10,000 nucleotides of DNA from Trachelipus rathkii (GCA_015478945.1 JABUQX010004775.1:15001-25000), one strand, 5' to 3'. Counted from the stretch's first letter, positions 1 to 9,298 are shown. The notes: generated from the sequence alone by a model not told the origin. A program made the numbers and translations.

Positions 1-10
1 TATATATATA

Positions 11-644
11 GGCCAACCAAAGAAGTTACCCGTATCATATCTCAAAACTAAGATAGGTATACAAGAAAACTGGATAACATATAAGGAATCTATATGAAAT
101 GGTATTTGAAATAAAAAAAATTTTATTTTTTTTTTTATTTTTTTTTTATATCTCCAAAACTACGATAGGTAGAAGAAAACTAATATCATATATGGAATTA
201 GCGTGTGAAATATGTATGATAAAAAAAGGAACATTTTTTTTTTCAATAACATCATTTGGAATCAGCATATGAATTTTTTTTTAGGGGCTCGAGCCGACGG
301 TGGGGATGTGAGAGGGGGACAGCCCTACCCCGTAGTTCCCCGGGAGGCCGAGAGACCCTGACTCTTTCCATCTTTGAACCCTTGGGGTATTCTTTAGTTA
401 AAAAAAAAAAAAAACAATTTTTTCCATTTTTTTATACAAATTTCATACGCTGATTCTAAATATGTTATTAGTTTTCTTGTACCTATCTTAGTTTTGGAGA
501 TATAAAAAAAAATTAAAAATTATTCTTTTTCTTATGTTTTATGCAAATTTCATACGCTGATTCCATTTTATCAGTTTTCAGGTTTCATCTTAGTTTTCGA
601 GATATGATGTGGGTAACTTCTTTAGTTTCATTCATATATAAGAG
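11..644. mobile_element. Foldback element A (non-autonomous, TA-flanked)
   Basis: This is an inverted-repeat element with AT-rich arms and a GC-rich centre. AAAGAAGTTACCC (19-31) is the exact reverse complement of 611-623, and the 16-base block TATATCTCCAAAACTA (147-162) is the exact reverse complement of 489-504; both pairs nest around the core at 283-395. The arms contain repeated sub-units: CAAATTTCATACGCTGATTC occurs at 437-456 and again at 544-563 (107 bp apart), with diverged inverted counterparts near 86, 195 and 258. TA repeats abut both sides (1-10 and 646-769). There is no coding capacity. The architecture matches foldback or long-TIR MITE-like DNA elements; family membership is inference. 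The outer left boundary is uncertain because the window begins ten bases earlier. Confidence 0.7.
283..395. other. GC-rich core of foldback A
   Basis: A GC-rich island sits between the AT-rich arms. It opens with AGGGGCTCGAGCCGACGG (283-300), which contains the perfect 10-bp palindrome GGCTCGAGCC (286-295). The following sequence (ACCCCGTAG, then GGCCGAGAGACCCTGAC) recurs in diverged form in the core of element B, so the two cores are homologous. No promoter, tRNA or ORF could be recognised. The 65-residue open frame crossing it has no family features and runs into poly-lysine. Confidence 0.65.
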
Positions 645-645
645 C

Positions 646-771
<126 letters not shown>

Positions 772-1068
772 TGATATTTGGTTTAAAGCCACAACTATCA
801 TCGGTCCATATCTCACTAAAACTACAATAGCTACAGGGAAAAGGAATACATTATTTGAATCCTGGTAAAATTTTTTATTGGTGGAAACTGTGAGAAAAAT
901 AAATAAATAAATAAATAATAAATAATAAAAAAATCATATCCTCAAAACTACAATAGCTACAGCAAAAGGGAATACATTTTTGGAATCCTATTACATAAGA
1001 AAATGTAAAAATAATAATAATAAATAAAATAAATAAATATTAATTTTTTTTTATGAGCAGGGGACATA

Positions 1069-1220
<152 letters not shown>

Positions 1221-1240
1221 TGTATAGGTATTACACGGCA

Positions 1241-1440
1241 ATGTAGGGGGCTCGAGCCGACGGGGAACACAGGGGGGGGACGTTTTCCATACCCCGTAGG
1301 GGAGGGGCGGAGGAACCCCGCGACACCCAAATACCAAAGAGCGAAGTCTGAGACCCTCCTCGGAGGGGGAATGAACCCACCCGTGTTCCTTGAAGGCCGA
1401 GACCCCCTGACCTTGCCATTGCGTATACCCTTAGCTTTAA
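1241..1440. other. GC-rich core of foldback B
   Basis: It opens with AGGGGGCTCGAGCCGACGG (1245-1263), nearly identical to the start of core A, including the GGCTCGAGCC palindrome (1249-1258). ACCCCGTAGGGG at 1291-1302 makes a 4-bp stem (CCCC/GGGG) with a GTA loop. The end (AAGGCCGAGACCCCCTGACC) aligns with the end of core A. It is about 80 bp longer than core A owing to extra material in the middle (about 1305-1390). Open frames on both strands cross it, but they run into TA-derived Ile-Tyr repeats and show no recognisable domain. Confidence 0.65.
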
Positions 1441-1796
1441 AAAAAAAGCAAATTTAATAGAAAGTCTATTTATTTTAACGAGTAACCAATAAAAGGTCTC
1501 TAAATAGGCTCTCTAATCATATTACTATAATTATTAACAATAATTTTTTTATTTTTATTTTTACATTTTCCTATCTAAAATTTTACCAGGATTCCAAAAA
1601 TGTATTCCTTTTCGCTGTAGCTATTGTAGTTTTTGAGATATATTAATTTTTTATTTTATTTTTTATTTTTTATTTTTTATTTATTTATTTTTTATACATT
1701 TTCCGCACTAAAATTGGACCAGCATTCCAGCAATGTATTCTTTTTCGCTGTAGCTATTGTAGTTTTTGAGATATGAGTTGTGGTTTTAAACTAATA

Positions 1797-2400
<604 letters not shown>

Positions 2401-2417
2401 GCCATTCCGTTCGAAAA

Positions 2418-2556
2418 TGACCTTGACCACCTACCTGACCTTTGACTGACCTTGAACTTTTTTGGCCTTGACCTTTTTTGACCTTGACCTTTTTGAGCCC
2501 AAATTTTTTACCTGACCTTGACTTTTTTTGCCTTGACCTTTTTTGACCACCCCTTT
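2418..2556. repeat. Degenerate TGACCTTGACCTTTTTTG tandem repeat
   Basis: About ten TGACC words lie in roughly 140 bp, separated by T-runs. Four exact TGACCTTGA nonamers occur at 2418-2426, 2447-2455, 2479-2487 and 2513-2521. The reverse complement, TCAAGGTCA, is the known extended half-site for FTZ-F1/SF-1 and ERR orphan nuclear receptors. The lysine-rich minus-strand open frame here is simply the translation of this repeat. A tandem-repeat origin is enough to explain the sites; a regulatory role is only possible. Confidence 0.6.
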
Positions 2557-2562
2557 GATCTT

Positions 2563-2770
2563 CCATGGGTCATTTTTGGCCCACGGTATTTTTTGGCAAC
2601 CCTAATTTTTTTGGCAACCCTAATTTTCTGTCAACCCTAATTTTTAGCACCCTTTCGAAGAAAGGGTGCGCCAGATGGAGGCGAAGCCTCCATCGTACGT
2701 ATTGCCCCCCTATTTTACCCCCCGCCTAATTTTTCGGCCATGGGTCATTTTTTGCCCACGGTAATTTTTG
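2563..2770 (+). repeat. Spaced direct repeat (CCATGGGTCATTTTT unit) with CAACCCTAATTTT repeats
   Basis: CCATGGGTCATTTTT followed by G/TGCCCACGGTA occurs at 2563-2588 and again at 2738-2763. Within each copy CCATGGG and CCCACGG can pair with one mismatch around a T-rich loop. Between the copies, (G)(G/T)CAACCCTAATTTT is repeated three times (about 2595-2645). The two adjacent strong hairpins at 2647-2694 also lie between the copies. Confidence 0.6.
2647..2694. repeat. Twin perfect hairpins with GAA triloops
   Basis: Hairpin 1 has stem GCACCCTTTC at 2647-2656, loop GAA at 2657-2659 and its exact complement at 2660-2669 (10 bp). Hairpin 2 has stem GATGGAGGC at 2674-2682, loop GAA at 2683-2685 and its complement at 2686-2694 (9 bp). 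They are separated by four bases. Hairpin 2 contains GCGAAGC, the heptamer known from biophysical work to form an exceptionally stable DNA mini-hairpin. No T-run that would suggest a bacterial terminator follows. Confidence 0.85.
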
Positions 2771-2819
2771 ATATGTCTTTAGGGGCTTAGCCCTTTTGTG
2801 ATGTCTTAACCTTGATCCT

Positions 2820-2973
2820 GGGCCCGCGCAGGTGCGACCCGCCAGCCCGCCCGCTAGCCCGCCCGCAAGCCCGGCGCGTTTCCCATCCCACCTGAACCGT
2901 AGGTTCACATCCGCACGACTTGTGTCACATCCCTCCTTGTACCCCGTCCCACCATACCCGTCCCGCCACCCAT

Positions 2974-2976
<3 letters not shown>
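2820..2976. other. GC-rich island with 12-bp tandem repeat and TGAACC hairpin
   Basis: AGCCCGCCCGCT/A repeats at 2844-2855 and 2856-2867, with a partial third copy. Downstream, TGAACC GTA GGTTCA at 2893-2907 is a perfect 6-bp stem with a three-base loop, followed by CATCC. The giant foldback core has the related TGAACC GCT GGTTCG followed by AATCC at 7572-7591, so this island may be a remnant of a similar GC-rich core. No inverted arms were found around it in this window. Open frames here are GC-rich shadows. Confidence 0.45.

Positions 2977-3021
<45 letters not shown>
2977..3021. repeat. (CA)n microsatellite
   Basis: About 22 uninterrupted CA units. Read on the minus strand it is a (TG)n tract at the 3' end of the SINE-like unit and may be its tail. 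Confidence 0.95.
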
Positions 3022-3023
<2 letters not shown>

Positions 3024-3223
3024 GCACCCACGTGGTCATGACTCACGACTTTTCACCGTCATTTGCATCTACACTTATCCGATCTTTTTGCCTCAAGCCT
3101 TACCGTCTTCAGCTGTTCGAGTTCTTTCTCGGTTATAAATCAAAATATATTGCCACCGAAAGGATACGAACCCTTACCACGCGGTCAACTTTATGCCCTT
3201 TAGTCCCCAGGACCAAACGTGAG
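2977..3223 (-). mobile_element. Candidate tRNA-derived SINE with (TG)n tail
   Basis: On the minus strand 3217-3151 resembles a degenerate tRNA. An A-box-like stretch (ACTAAAGGGCATAAAG, within about 3208-3189) is followed by AAGGG TTCGTAT CCTTT, which forms a 5-bp T-arm with a 7-base loop. The B-box-like word GGTTCGTATCC (3172-3162) differs from the consensus GGTTCGANTCC at one fixed position. A body of about 130 bp follows, then the (TG)n tract. ATCTG occurs at both edges (2972-2976 and 3224-3228) and could be a short target-site duplication, though five bases is weak. The acceptor ends do not pair, so this is not a functional tRNA. Confidence 0.4.
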
Positions 3224-3279
3224 ATCTGAGGATTAGATATTTTTAAGTCAAGTCAATATAACCGAGTCCGTGAATTCCC

Positions 3280-3647
<368 letters not shown>

Positions 3648-3710
3648 AGAGCTTATACGGAACATTTCAGAAGCATTTAAAACTTTTAGACGTGTTTGAG
3701 ACACTGTAAA

Positions 3711-3735
3711 TTTTTTTTTTTTTTTTTTTTTTTTT
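3711..3735 (-). repeat. A25 tract (T25 on the plus strand)
   Basis: An uninterrupted 25-base homopolymer. On the minus strand AATAAA (3752-3747) precedes the A-tract by 11 bases, the usual spacing of a poly(A) signal. That could mark the 3' end of an old retroposed sequence, but the upstream DNA is a TTTATTTGAATTA-type repeat that supplies AATAAA words by itself. Confidence 0.5.
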
Positions 3736-3740
3736 ACTTG

Positions 3741-4080
3741 AATCATTTTATTTGAATTTTAATTATTTTAACTATTTTTATTTGAATTATTTTTATTATT
3801 TGCGTATTTTAATTATTTTTATTTTATTTTCTGTTATAACATCTCTCATCCTGAGAATCGCCACGTGAAACGAAATCTTTGAATTCGAATCGTAAAAGCA
3901 CGTGGAAGACCATGCTGTCGTTGTTTATTCATTTTTATTTCCAAAATTTTATCCATTTTATTTGAATTATTTTATTCATTTTTATTTGAATTATTTTAAT
4001 TATTTTTATTATTTTTAATTATTTTAATTATTTGCGTAACGTAATTATTTTCATTATTTTAATTTTATTTTTGGTATTAC
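3741..4080 (+). repeat. TTATTTGAATTA-type direct repeats flanking a unique spacer
   Basis: Two AT-rich blocks (3741-3840 and 3951-4080) share the order TTTTATTTGAATT, then ATTATTTGCGTA (3795-3806 and 4027-4038, 232 bp apart), then TTTTATTTT. The spacer (3841-3950) is of mixed composition and holds two CACGTG hexamers (3862-3867 and 3899-3904). No ORF or RNA gene is apparent. After the second block, CGTGTT/AACACG (4085-4090 and 4098-4103) forms a small hairpin. Confidence 0.6.
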
Positions 4081-4129
4081 GCCGCGTGTTGATAAGTAAC
4101 ACGTTTCTTTTTACTGTTCCAGTAAAGCT

Positions 4130-4133
<4 letters not shown>

Positions 4134-4189
<56 letters not shown>

Positions 4190-4212
4190 ATATATATATA
4201 TATATATATATA
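4134..4212. repeat. Compound microsatellite (GA)n(TA)n
   Basis: GA repeats at about 4134-4186 run straight into TA repeats at about 4187-4212. The order (GA then TA) mirrors the (TA then GA) order at 3395-3647, so the region between is bracketed by the two GA tracts. Confidence 0.95.
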
Positions 4213-4252
4213 AGAATACCACGTGGCCGATCCAACTAGAATCACGTGGTCA
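4213..4252. repeat. Short CACGTG inverted repeat between TA tracts
   Basis: ACCACGTG (4218-4225) and CACGTGGT (4243-4250) are reverse complements around a 17-base spacer. Each contains the palindromic E-box CACGTG. The island is flanked by TA microsatellites on both sides, the same setting as foldbacks A and B, so it may be a very short insertion of the same type. Confidence 0.55.
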
Positions 4253-4295
<43 letters not shown>

Positions 4296-4331
4296 GTTAT
4301 ATTATAGTATGATATATATATATATATATAC
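4253..4331. repeat. (TA)n microsatellite, interrupted
   Basis: TA repeats at about 4253-4292 and 4313-4331, separated by ATGTTATATTATAGTATG-like sequence. The following bases to about 4480 are AT-rich with a few ATATATAC words and no recognisable gene. Confidence 0.9.
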
Positions 4332-4484
4332 AAGGTTATGTTGTTGTTATTTGAAGATACATATATACATGCTATTATATTGTTGTTACATATATATGCT
4401 TCTTTATGAAGTTTCATGGTCTCATATACCCATGATTTCATGGTTTGTTATGCGCTCATTGCCATCACTACGACACACTCTACG

Positions 4485-4800
4485 CCACCTCACACACACA
4501 GATTTTACTTCAGCCACACAGATTTGTTTGCCAACACGATTTCACACAGATTTACTTCACACATTTACTACACAATATCACAGATTTATTTCACACTTCA
4601 CAGATCTACTGGTTACCACAGATTATTACACACAGATTTAGCTACATCGCCGCATTTACTACATCAGATTTATTACACACATTTACAATATCATCAGGCC
4701 AGATTTGCTACACACACAGTAGCCATTTCAAACATTTATTGCTAATAGTTGGCACAATACAGCCATACATTACACACACATACACACACACACACTACAC
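4485..4800 (+). repeat. CACAGATTTA-type degenerate repeat, possible outer part of the giant left arm
   Basis: CAGATTT or close variants occur about nine times, usually preceded by CACA and followed by ACTTCAC or AGCTAC. The same words occur inside the giant foldback: CAGATTTAGCTA at about 4635, 6188 and 6222, and the reverse complement TAAATCTGTGTG around 9004-9090. This suggests the left arm continues outward through this region. Overlapping open frames (Thr/His/Tyr-rich) are products of the CACA/ATTTA composition and are not supported as genes. Confidence 0.5.
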
Positions 4801-4939
4801 ATTGAAACACAATGAGAGCTTGCCTTACCTGCCAGATACATGGGTCGACGCACCCAATGCCAATTTGCCGAAAGATGGCCTTCAATCAATGCAGTGCCCA
4901 GGTGACAACGATTATGTTCTATGACACCCATGAGTACAT

Positions 4940-5036
4940 GCCTGCGAGTGAGCCATGAATGCCAATGAGCGCCAAGTGAGTGCCAGAGCGCCAATGAGCG
5001 TCATTGGGTTCAGTGTCACATAGCGCCACTGAGTCA
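4940..5036 (+). repeat. Degenerate GCGCCAATGAG minisatellite with hairpin
   Basis: Variants of (G)CGCCAATGAG recur about every 11 bases: AGCCATGA, TGCCAATGA, GCGCCAAGTGA, GCGCCAATGA, AGCGCCACTGAG. CCAATGA (4991-4997), loop GCG (4998-5000) and TCATTGG (5001-5007) form a perfect 7-bp stem. Minus-strand open frames of 74 and 81 codons cross this stretch but show no recognisable domain. Confidence 0.45.
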
Positions 5037-5321
5037 TTTCTTTTTCGCCTTGTTCACTGAATAGCCTATAGGTGTTCACCCTGCAGCTATAAGGTATGAG
5101 GAGCCTACCATGTATTACGCTGCCAGGATTTCCATCATGCAGCCGCTTTTCAATCACTTACACATCACTGGCGACATACTACGCACATCATGACACTCTG
5201 CGTTAACTCACACTTCATAGACACTAAGACTACCATATACATTTTTCACACGTGCACATACCATCACACAGCATACATTTTTCAAAGACTACACACACAC
5301 TTATATTTCTTTGCTTATCAC
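5037..5321. other. Mixed-composition sequence with no recognised feature
   Basis: It contains CACA-rich words like those on either side and no credible ORF, RNA gene or internal repeat. By position it is probably part of the left arm of the giant foldback, with its partner expected beyond the right end of the window. Confidence 0.4.
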
Positions 5322-5605
5322 TTTAATTTATAAATTTTAAAGGGCCTCGTATGTGCATTATTAAGTGCTCTCATAATCACTATTTACTGGCATTGTGTCG
5401 AACTTTTACAAAACATATTTCAGTACGACTTGTTAGTAAATCAGCGAGGGTGTTGTTACCTGCTCCACCTACAGATGCTGCTCACTGTCGCTTAACCATA
5501 TTATATCAGCTGAACGTTTATTATCGCTTTAACTATTTGCTTTGTCGTTTTAACTCTCGTTTTATCATTACTTTAACCATATATTTATTAACACAAGATA
5601 CTTCC

Positions 5606-5700
5606 AAAGCAGTAAATCAGTAAAGAGGTAGCTACTCTGTCACACCTGGGTGATACAGAGCGCTTTGCCTTACCGTTTTTACTTCTGTCTTTACTGCTTT
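5606..5700. repeat. Nested hairpin unit in the left arm
   Basis: AAAGCAGTAAA (5606-5616) and TTTACTGCTTT (5690-5700) are exact reverse complements. Inside them CTCTGT (5635-5640) pairs with ACAGAG (5655-5660), with CACC/GGTG pairing at the tip. This is the left-arm version of the units repeated three times at 9418-9854; here the inner palindrome differs in sequence. Confidence 0.7.
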
Positions 5701-5928
5701 AATCATTAGCCACGTTTTAATCAATATTACATTCATAATTCAAAGCTGTGCAACCGCACGCGTGTTACCTAACACCTAGGGATTAGTGCTTTATGGTTTA
5801 CCGCTTTATTTCGCGACCTTTCAGCTTACTGTTTAATTTTCAAAGTACTGTGCTTTGTCTTTCGTTTACTTTAACTTTCTGTTTACGTTTGACCATATAT
5901 TGTCATTATGTTTTTATTTTGCTTTAAT

Positions 5929-6026
5929 ATTTTATTTATTTTATTATTATTTTTTATTTATTTTTATTATTATTTTTATTATTTTTATTATTATTTTTAT
6001 TATTTATTTTTATTTTTATTATTATA
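5929..6026. repeat. TTATT-rich low-complexity tract (left arm)
   Basis: About 100 bp of TTATT/TTTATTT repeats. It is mirrored as AATAA repeats at about 9199-9298 in the right arm, at the spacing expected from the foldback midpoint, so it belongs to the element and is not an independent expansion. Confidence 0.8.
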
Positions 6027-7384
6027 GTTATTAACATATTTACTTCATGCCTATTGTAATTATTATTTAAACACACATAATAATACACACATTGTTCACA
6101 CATTACTGGGCTTATTACAGTCGCAGCCGCAGGCTCACTGGTACACAGATTTACATCACGGTTTACTCTGGTTACCTCAGCACACCCAGATTTAGCTATC
6201 GACATATTACCACAGATTTAGCTAGACACGACAAACTGGCACACACATTAAAACGCACTACTCTAACACCCACAACGCTGAATTTATTAAAATATTTTAT
6301 GTTTTGTTAAACACGTACATTTAGAAAGATACTATTCAATATAACTAAAATTACTCAGTTTTCTGTAAACTTATAATAAATCATCATTGGGCCTTTTGAA
6401 CAAAGAATTCTAGTTGATTTCACTGTTACTTTTGTTTTTAAATTTTGTTTAAAATATCTTTACTAAATTTTTTATGAAATTTATTAAAAACACATAGTTT
6501 ACGTGCCTTAAAAACAATAAATCAGTAAAAAGTGCCGAACAATCTACCAAATCAGCACAGCCGTCTCTCCCAAAGTAGCTGACCACAGACACATAAACTT
6601 TGGCCAGCCATTAAGTATAAACATAATGTTTTTTCTTCCGTTAACATAACATGTATTTATTAAATCTTTCTGCTCATAAGGAAAATAACATTTATTCACC
6701 ATTTTTTCGGCATATTCAATAATGGTAATTGTGGCAAACTCTTAACATCAGTTCCACATTACATTGGTTATTCATACATTGACCATCACGAGAAAACACA
6801 GTCACTTCCGCACTTCAGACAGAAACTGACCTTCTCCGTAAAATGTGCTGTAGACACCCTTTAGACCGGTGATATTTGCCTAATTTGCGTCAAAATAGCA
6901 GTTTCAAACCGAGCGTGGGGTCGTGGTGCAATACCATGTTAGGCCTAAATTAGGCCTGGGGAGGCCTTTAGGACGGGCTAATTTAACTTAATACAAGGTC
7001 AGCGTGGGCCTCGTATAGACAGTTAAATCATTGTTATTGTTGTTTTGAGTAAATATATTTCAAACTGAAAACAAGCTGGATCGGTAAGATCCTTAAGCAG
7101 GTAAAGGAAATGTTTTCTGTTTCTTGTCAAATCTCATTTTCATAGTGACGCCATATTGGTCGAGATGCCTTGAAGCTCAACTTCGCTTTTAACCAGGCGA
7201 GCAGGTGTGTTTTGTCATCTTTTTGCACTGTATTTTGTAATATAGTCATTTTGTACAGTGTCGTTGTCGATAGTGTTTTATTTTATTAGCATATCATATT
7301 TATAATAGTTACTTATTGAGGAATACCATAATTACTAGAATAGATAATACCAATTCACCAGTTCATGCTGGACCACCAGGGCTC

Positions 7385-7699
7385 GCATGGTTCCACCCGC
7401 AAAGCGTTCAGCCACCCCACACCTGCTGGTGCGTCCCGCCGCGTCCCCGCCCGCCGCGTACCCGCTCGCCGTGCGCCCGCAGGCGCAATATTTCCGCGTT
7501 CCTGCCTGCCGCGTGCGCCCGCAGGCGCACCCCGCCGCGTCCCGCCCACCCTACGCGTGACCCACCCCGCATGAACCGCTGGTTCGAATCCACCGCCCAA
7601 ATAAAAGGTATCTTCATAGCCCGAACGTGGATGTGAGCGTATGTCAACCGGGGTATCCCGGTTTTCCGGTCCTTTAAGTACTCGGGTGGGGCTCACGCT
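7385..7699. other. GC-rich core of giant foldback C
   Basis: This is the unpaired loop between the arms, strongly GC-rich in its first 200 bases. An exact 18-bp direct repeat, CGTGCGCCCGCAGGCGCA, occurs at 7470-7487 and 7512-7529 (42-bp period); each copy can fold as TGCGCC/GGCGCA. Further hairpins are AACCGGG/CCCGGTT (7646-7652 and 7657-7663) and GGGCTCA/TGAGCCC with a CGC loop (7689-7695 and 7699-7705). Overlapping Arg/Pro/Ala-rich open frames on both strands (up to 113 codons) reflect GC-rich composition and have no recognised domain. Confidence 0.75.
7572..7596 (+). promoter_or_regulatory. Orphan pol III B-box-like motif in core C
   Basis: GGTTCGAATCC at 7581-7591 matches the tRNA B-box consensus GGTTCGANTCC exactly. 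It sits in a T-arm-like context (GCTGG, loop TTCGAAT, CCACC, four of five pairs) and is preceded by TGAACC, which can pair with GGTTC(G). No A-box and no complementary acceptor stem lie at tRNA spacing upstream, so it is not a tRNA gene. It may be a relic of tRNA-derived sequence or chance. Confidence 0.45.
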
Positions 7700-8978
7700 G
7701 AGCCCTGGTGGTTAGCTTATGAACTAGTGAATTAATTATTATCTATTCTAGTGAAATTAATAATTATTCCTCAATGTAAGTATTTATTATAAAAATGATA
7801 TACACTTAGTAAAAATAAAACACTTTTAATACAAATCAGATAACTTGTGCACCGCTTAACAGCTAAAATGACTATGATTTTAAAATGAGTTTGGGTCTAA
7901 AAGATAATAAAACACACACCTGCTCAAATACAAGTTTAAAGAACAAAGTTAATTTTCAAAAAGACGATAAAATAATTGTCGACACATAGGAGGTCATATA
8001 GAGATAAGGATTACTCCGACCAATCACAAGTAAGGAAAACATTTCCTTTTTACCTGCTTAAAGGATCTTACCGATCCAGCATGTTTCAGTTTGAAATATA
8101 TTTATAAAATAATAATAACAATGATTCTTGTCTATACGGGAATTACCTTTTGACCTTGTATTAGGATTAAATTAGCCCGTCTACAAAAAGGCTTATCCTA
8201 AATTTAGGCCCAAATTTAGGCCTAACGTAGTTATTGCACCACATTTTACAGAAAAAGGTCAGTTTGAAATATATTTTGACCTGGAATTAGGCCTAAATCG
8301 CCCCGGGATACAAAAAGGATTATCCTACAACACATTTTACAGAGAGGTCAGTTTCGTATCTGTAAGGAGTGCGGGTTGTTGTGTTTTCTCGTGATGGATT
8401 GTCAATGTACATAGATAATAATAATAATAATGAAGAAAACCTGAATTATTTAAAAAACTTTGAAAAATTTTTAGTTAACATCGAGTGAATAATATAAATG
8501 TAAGTGAATAATTGTTATTTTTAAATAAGAACTTAGAAAGATTTTAATAAAATACATGTTATGTTAGCAGAGAAGAACTTATTTTGTTATTTTATACTTA
8601 TTACATGGCTAAAGATGATGTAAAGCAGTAAGTCAATAGAACAAAACGTGGCATAGCTTGGTGTAGAGGGGTGCTAGGGGCTGACCTTACTGATTTACTG
8701 ATTTATTGTTTTAAGGTACGTAAAATATATGTTTTTAATAAAATTTCATAAAATTTTAGTAAAAGTTATTTTAAAACTTGATAGTTATAAAATTTATAAA
8801 CAAAAAGTATTAACAGTAAATAATAAATTCTTTGTTCAAAGGTAATGATTGATTTATTATAGAAGTTTTAAGAAACTTTGAAATAATTTTAGTTATATTT
8901 GAATGAGTAATATAAATGTACGTGTTTAATTAAAACATAAAATGTTTTAATAAATTATACGTTATATGTGTAAGTGAG

Positions 8979-9002
8979 TGTGTGTGTGTGTGTGTGTGTG
9001 TG
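8979..9002. repeat. (TG)n microsatellite, right arm
   Basis: About 12 TG units. The left arm has no matching (CA)n of this length at the mirrored place, so the tract expanded after the arms formed. Confidence 0.9.
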
Positions 9003-9093
9003 TAAATCTGTGTAAGTAAATGTACAGTGTCTACCCATATACATCTGCGTGTGTAAGTAAATCTGTGTGAGAGTATAAGTGAATCTGTGTGTG

Positions 9094-9094
<1 letters not shown>

Positions 9095-9155
<61 letters not shown>

Positions 9156-9157
9156 TT
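9095..9157. repeat. (TG)n microsatellite, right arm
   Basis: About 27 TG units followed by TATGTGTGT. The mirrored left-arm sequence (about 6069-6085) is only ACACACATAATAATACACACA, so this is a second arm-specific expansion. Cys-Val open frames here are repeat translations. Confidence 0.95.
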
Positions 9158-9198
9158 CTAAATAATAATTACAATAGGCATGAAGTAAATAACACTAA

Positions 9199-9298
9199 GT
9201 ATAATAATAAAAATAAAAATAAAATAATAAAAATAATAATAAAAATAATAAAAATAATAATAAAAATAAATAAAAATAATAATAAAATAAATAAAAAG
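9199..9298. repeat. AATAA-rich low-complexity tract (right arm)
   Basis: About 100 bp of AATAA/AAATAAA repeats. It is the reverse-complement partner of 5929-6026. Confidence 0.8.

Larger units (their letters stand above)
5322..7384 (+). repeat. Left arm of giant foldback C
   Basis: An AT-rich arm of about 2.06 kb. From outside in it holds an AT block (5322-5340), sequence matching the right-arm hairpin units (5400-5780), a TTATT-rich stretch (5929-6026), the 33-bp exact block (6037-6069), CACAGATTTAGC words (6140-6230), low-complexity AT sequence (6260-6540), TTAGGCCTAAATTAGGCC near 6940-6960, GGATCGGTAAGATCC (7078-7092), and the inner TTGAGGAAT...ACTAGAATAGATAAT blocks. No open frame in it is convincing. 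Confidence 0.88.

Noticed and set aside
4445..5157. Plus-strand 159-codon and minus-strand 74- and 81-codon frames
   Set aside because: Composition follows CACA/ATTTA and GCCAATGAG repeats; no domain, no consistent frame and no recognisable splice context.
7520..7597. Possible tRNA gene around the B-box
   Set aside because: No A-box, D-arm, anticodon arm or matching acceptor stem upstream at tRNA spacing.
7316..7696. Arg/Pro/Ala-rich frames on both strands over core C (up to 113 codons)
   Set aside because: Stop-poor because of GC-rich repeats; frames are open on both strands at once and run into the inverted arms.
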